Below are positions 7,414 to 10,616 of a stretch of DNA of 10,616 nt, in pieces; the stretch's first letter is position 1, and each line of letters starts with the position of its first letter. The position numbers and the translations under genes were made by a program. Location: contig CAMIWP010000016.1 of assembly GCA_946402475.1 (NCBI GenBank), forward strand, positions 1-10,616. The letters are read 5' to 3'. The DNA comes from an uncultured Selenomonadaceae bacterium. GTDB lineage: Bacteria; Bacillota_C; Negativicutes; Selenomonadales; Selenomonadaceae. The notes below the pieces were generated by a model that was not told the origin of the DNA, did no database searches, and saw only the letters and a list, made by a program, of their open reading frames with translations.

Positions 7414-7818
7414 ATGGTCGTGAAGAATTATGTCATCCATGGCGTGGAGTATATGGTTGTTAATGGCATACGCGACTACATGCCGGGCAGGGAAGCGATT
7501 CGCCTGTTGGCTCACCGCCGGAGTGGCGTCGGTGCCGACCGCGTCATTGTATTCACGGGGAGCGATCAGGAACCTTCTTTCCGTCTCTACGGGGCGAATG
7601 GGGAGATATGTGCGGCGGGTAGAGAGGAATATTTCATTCTGGCGCATTATCTTCGAAGCGAGGGGATTGCCGTCAATGCGGGTGAGTTCGTGAGATATCT
7701 CGGCGATGAAGTCTTATCGGTGATGAGAGAGAGAATGTACACCATAGAGATCCGTATCACGGAGTCTTTTCTCGACAAGATCAGGGATCGTGACAAAGCA
7801 TCCTCAGCCGTTGCATGA
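7414..7818 (+). CDS. Stand-alone DapF N-terminal-lobe-like protein, catalytic cysteine missing
   Basis: The 134-aa product aligns, nearly gap-free, with the first half of diaminopimelate epimerase. IHGVEYMVVNGI (about 8-19) matches MHGLGNDFMVVDAV but is two residues shorter and lacks the substrate-binding Asn. LLAHRRSGVGADRVIVF (about 31-47) matches the DapF RLADRHLGVGFDQLLVV. FRLYGANGE and then LAHYLRSEGI match the blocks flanking the catalytic cysteine, but the CGNG motif itself reads GREE. The last part, from LGDEVLSVMRERMYTIEIRI, matches the end of the lobe, after which the frame stops. DapF has about 274 aa and needs a second cysteine in the C-terminal lobe, absent here. The frame is open from an ATG at 7327, but that codon has no ribosome binding site; the ATG at 7414 has GGGGGTGG at 8 bases and fits the DapF start. 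It cannot be an epimerase by the known mechanism. Its role is unknown: it could be a ligand-binding relic, a partner protein or a decaying gene. Confidence 0.7.
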   Translation: MVVKNYVIHGVEYMVVNGIRDYMPGREAIRLLAHRRSGVGADRVIVFTGSDQEPSFRLYGANGEICAAGREEYFILAHYLRSEGIAVNAGEFVRYLGDEVLSVMRERMYTIEIRITESFLDKIRDRDKASSAVA

Positions 7819-7840
7819 TTGATAGCATACGGTTATATAA

Positions 7841-7879
7841 AGGGCCTGTTGCAACTATTTGCAACAGGCCCTCGTTTTT
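7841..7879 (+). terminator. Rho-independent terminator after the DapF-like gene
   Basis: A perfect 14-bp stem (7841-7854 with 7859-7872, beginning AGGGCCTGTTGC) closes a CTAT loop and is followed by CG and five T. No terminator is seen between the citrate transporter and this point, so it may end cit operon transcripts as well as those of the small gene. It also insulates groES. Confidence 0.9.
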
Positions 7880-7916
7880 GTCCAAAAACATATTTTGTTT
7901 TTTTGACTTTTACCTA

Positions 7917-7945
7917 TTGACTTTTTGATAGAATACGTGTATTCT
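7917..7945 (+). promoter_or_regulatory. groESL promoter
   Basis: TTGACT (7917-7922) and TATTCT (7940-7945) are 17 bases apart, a good housekeeping sigma match. The expected start, near 7952, is just before the CIRCE element. An AT-rich tract with a second TTGACT at 7903 precedes it and might act as an UP-like element or a weaker alternative -35. Confidence 0.8.
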
Positions 7946-7947
7946 AT
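7928..7947. promoter_or_regulatory. 20-bp inverted repeat over the groES -10 box, candidate second operator
   Basis: ATAGAATAC and GTATTCTAT are perfect 9-bp arms separated by GT. The right arm contains the whole -10 hexamer and the left arm lies in the spacer, so a bound protein would block RNA polymerase. It is distinct from CIRCE and is not a Fur, PerR, CtsR or LexA box that I recognise. Confidence 0.5.
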
Positions 7948-7956
7948 GAAATGTGG

Positions 7957-7983
7957 TTAGCACTCAAGGAAGATGAGTGCTAA
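7957..7983 (+). promoter_or_regulatory. CIRCE element (HrcA operator)
   Basis: TTAGCACTC (7957-7965), nine bases, then GAGTGCTAA (7975-7983) is an exact match to the CIRCE consensus. HrcA binds it to repress chaperone genes, and heat or unfolded protein relieves the repression. It lies at the start of the transcript in the groES leader. No hrcA gene is in the window. Confidence 0.98.
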
Positions 7984-7998
7984 CAAATGGAGATGTAA

Positions 7999-8304
<306 letters not shown>

Positions 8305-8322
8305 GAACAAACACAAATATAG

Positions 8323-9972
<1,650 letters not shown>

Positions 9973-10020
9973 TGGATACACAGTTCTAAGGAATTGGCAG
10001 GAAATAATTTTTTTTGAACA

Positions 10021-10034
10021 GTTCCTTAAGGAAC
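10021..10034. repeat. 14-bp perfect palindrome GTTCCTTAAGGAAC
   Basis: The palindrome lies 49 bases after the groEL stop. A related imperfect copy, AGTTCTAAGGAATT, occurs at 9982-9995. There is no T tract after it, so it is not a terminator. As RNA it could form a 5-bp stem with a TTAA loop. Confidence 0.6.
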
Positions 10035-10081
10035 GACAAGGATCAGAAAGCTGTTTGAAAAGGATTTTTCAGAATGTGAAA

Positions 10082-10112
10082 GGGTACCGTTTCGCGCGGT
10101 ACCCCTTTTTTT
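10082..10112 (+). terminator. Rho-independent terminator of groESL
   Basis: GGGTACCG (10082-10089) pairs with CGGTACCC (10097-10104) around a TTTCGCG loop, followed by C and seven T (10106-10112). It ends the chaperonin operon 110 bases after the groEL stop. Confidence 0.93.
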
Positions 10113-10138
10113 CATTGCCCTGTACATCATTTGCTGCC

Positions 10139-10152
10139 TTCTGCGCGCAGAA
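10139..10152. repeat. 14-bp perfect palindrome TTCTGCGCGCAGAA
   Basis: The palindrome lies between the groESL terminator and the candidate ispE promoter, about 46 bases upstream of the -35 box. Position and symmetry fit an operator, but no binding protein is suggested by the sequence. Confidence 0.45.
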
Positions 10153-10197
10153 ATATCTTGAGGGAGATTCATCCCTGAAAATCCAGTGCCCAACTAC

Positions 10198-10226
10198 TTT
10201 ACTTCTTCCTTAAATGAGTGCATAAT
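10198..10226 (+). promoter_or_regulatory. Candidate ispE promoter
   Basis: TTTACT (10198-10203) and CATAAT (10221-10226) are 17 bases apart. Transcription near 10233 would leave a leader of about 155 bases before ispE. The match is moderate. Confidence 0.4.
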
Positions 10227-10328
10227 GTAAATGATAAAAATGCCGTAGAGAAAAGGGGCGGCAGGCCAGAAAGAATCGTTACAAATTGCTCTCATTTCAA
10301 CTTGGGCTTAGATGTGTGCGCATGATTT

Positions 10329-10340
10329 CTGAAATTTCAG
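10329..10340. repeat. 12-bp perfect palindrome CTGAAATTTCAG
   Basis: It lies in the presumed ispE leader, 47 bases before the preferred ATG. As RNA it could fold into a short AT-rich hairpin. Its function is unknown, and a chance origin in AT-rich sequence is possible. Confidence 0.35.
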
Positions 10341-10387
10341 GATCAAAGGGATAGACTTACTTGCAGAGATATGAAGTGTTTCGGGGG

Positions 10388-10616
10388 ATGGGTGAAAATT
10401 ATTTGATTAGGGTAAACGGAAATGCAAAGATCAATCTCACTTTGGACATTCTTGGAAAACGTGAAGATGGCTACCACGAGGTTTCCATGGTTATGCAGTC
10501 CATTGAGCTCCACGATACCTTGGAAATGGAAAAAATCCCGGAAGGGATATTTCTGGAGATCGACGTTCCGGGACTTGAAGCCGACGAAAGCAATCTGGCG
10601 TGGAAGGCGGCAGATC
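10388..10616 (+). CDS. ispE: 4-diphosphocytidyl-2-C-methyl-D-erythritol kinase, 5' part (cut by window edge)
   Basis: IspE phosphorylates CDP-methylerythritol in the MEP pathway to isoprenoid precursors (EC 2.7.1.148). Only the first 76 codons are present. NAKINLTLDILGKREDGYHE (residues 12-31) is the family N-terminus, with the conserved Lys14 of the AKINL motif and the GYH that helps bind the cytidine. VMQSIELHDTLEM and then ESNLAWKAAD follow as in IspE. The GHMP-kinase glycine-rich ATP motif would lie beyond the edge. The start is uncertain: the ATG at 10388 fits the family but its GGGGG is directly adjacent. In-frame GTG (10376) and TTG (10361) are alternatives, with a stop at 10352 limiting extension. 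The gene appears to have its own promoter, separate from groESL. Confidence 0.9.
   Translation, partial: MGENYLIRVNGNAKINLTLDILGKREDGYHEVSMVMQSIELHDTLEMEKIPEGIFLEIDVPGLEADESNLAWKAAD

Larger units (their letters stand above)
9973..10387. other. groEL-ispE intergenic region (415 bp)
   Basis: I see no RNA gene or convincing coding sequence here. The part up to 10112 is the groEL 3' untranslated region with a terminator. The remainder holds perfect palindromes, a candidate promoter and a long AT-rich leader for ispE. Composition is much more AT-rich than in the genes. Confidence 0.6.

Noticed and set aside
10056..10071. Hairpin TGAAAA-GGAT-TTTTCA just before the groESL terminator
   Set aside because: It is a six-pair stem made almost wholly of A-T and is too weak to call a functional element beside the strong GGGTACCG terminator.
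10161..10176. AGGGA-GATTCA-TCCCT hairpin, possible terminator
   Set aside because: The stem is only 5 bp and there is no T tract on either strand.

Overview
The window looks like a chromosomal segment of an anaerobic, citrate-fermenting bacterium of the Firmicutes, most probably a Negativicute (Selenomonas/Veillonellaceae-like). The reasons are the character of the GroES and GroEL proteins, a consensus HrcA/CIRCE operator, GC-rich genes with strong GGAGG-type ribosome binding sites, and a complete citrate lyase locus. The taxonomic call rests on remembered family resemblance, not on a search.

Positions 20-7248 form a citrate utilisation locus with two arms. Leftward run a LysR-type regulator and citC (citrate lyase ligase), whose stop and start codons are one base apart. 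Rightward run citD (acyl carrier subunit), citE (citryl-CoA lyase), citF (citrate-ACP transferase), citG (prosthetic-group precursor synthase) and a CitMHS-family citrate transporter. All are tightly packed: citD/citE overlap by 4 bp and citF/citG are 1 bp apart. The 239-bp divergent gap (1947-2185) holds candidate promoters for both arms and several short dyads that could serve the LysR protein. Together the genes import citrate, build, load and acetylate the lyase, and cleave citrate to acetate and oxaloacetate. citX, which attaches the prosthetic group, and oxaloacetate decarboxylase are not in the window.

Positions 7249-7880 carry a small gene that aligns almost without gaps to the N-terminal lobe of diaminopimelate epimerase (DapF) and stops where that lobe ends. 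The catalytic cysteine motif is gone. It has its own candidate extended -10 promoter and a strong terminator. This is the most unusual gene here.

Positions 7903-10112 hold the groES-groEL chaperonin operon, with a good promoter, a perfect CIRCE element and a terminator. A 20-bp inverted repeat overlaps the -10 box and is not explained by CIRCE.

Positions 10113-10616 contain an intergenic stretch with perfect palindromes and a candidate promoter, then the 5' end of ispE (isoprenoid MEP pathway), cut by the window edge.
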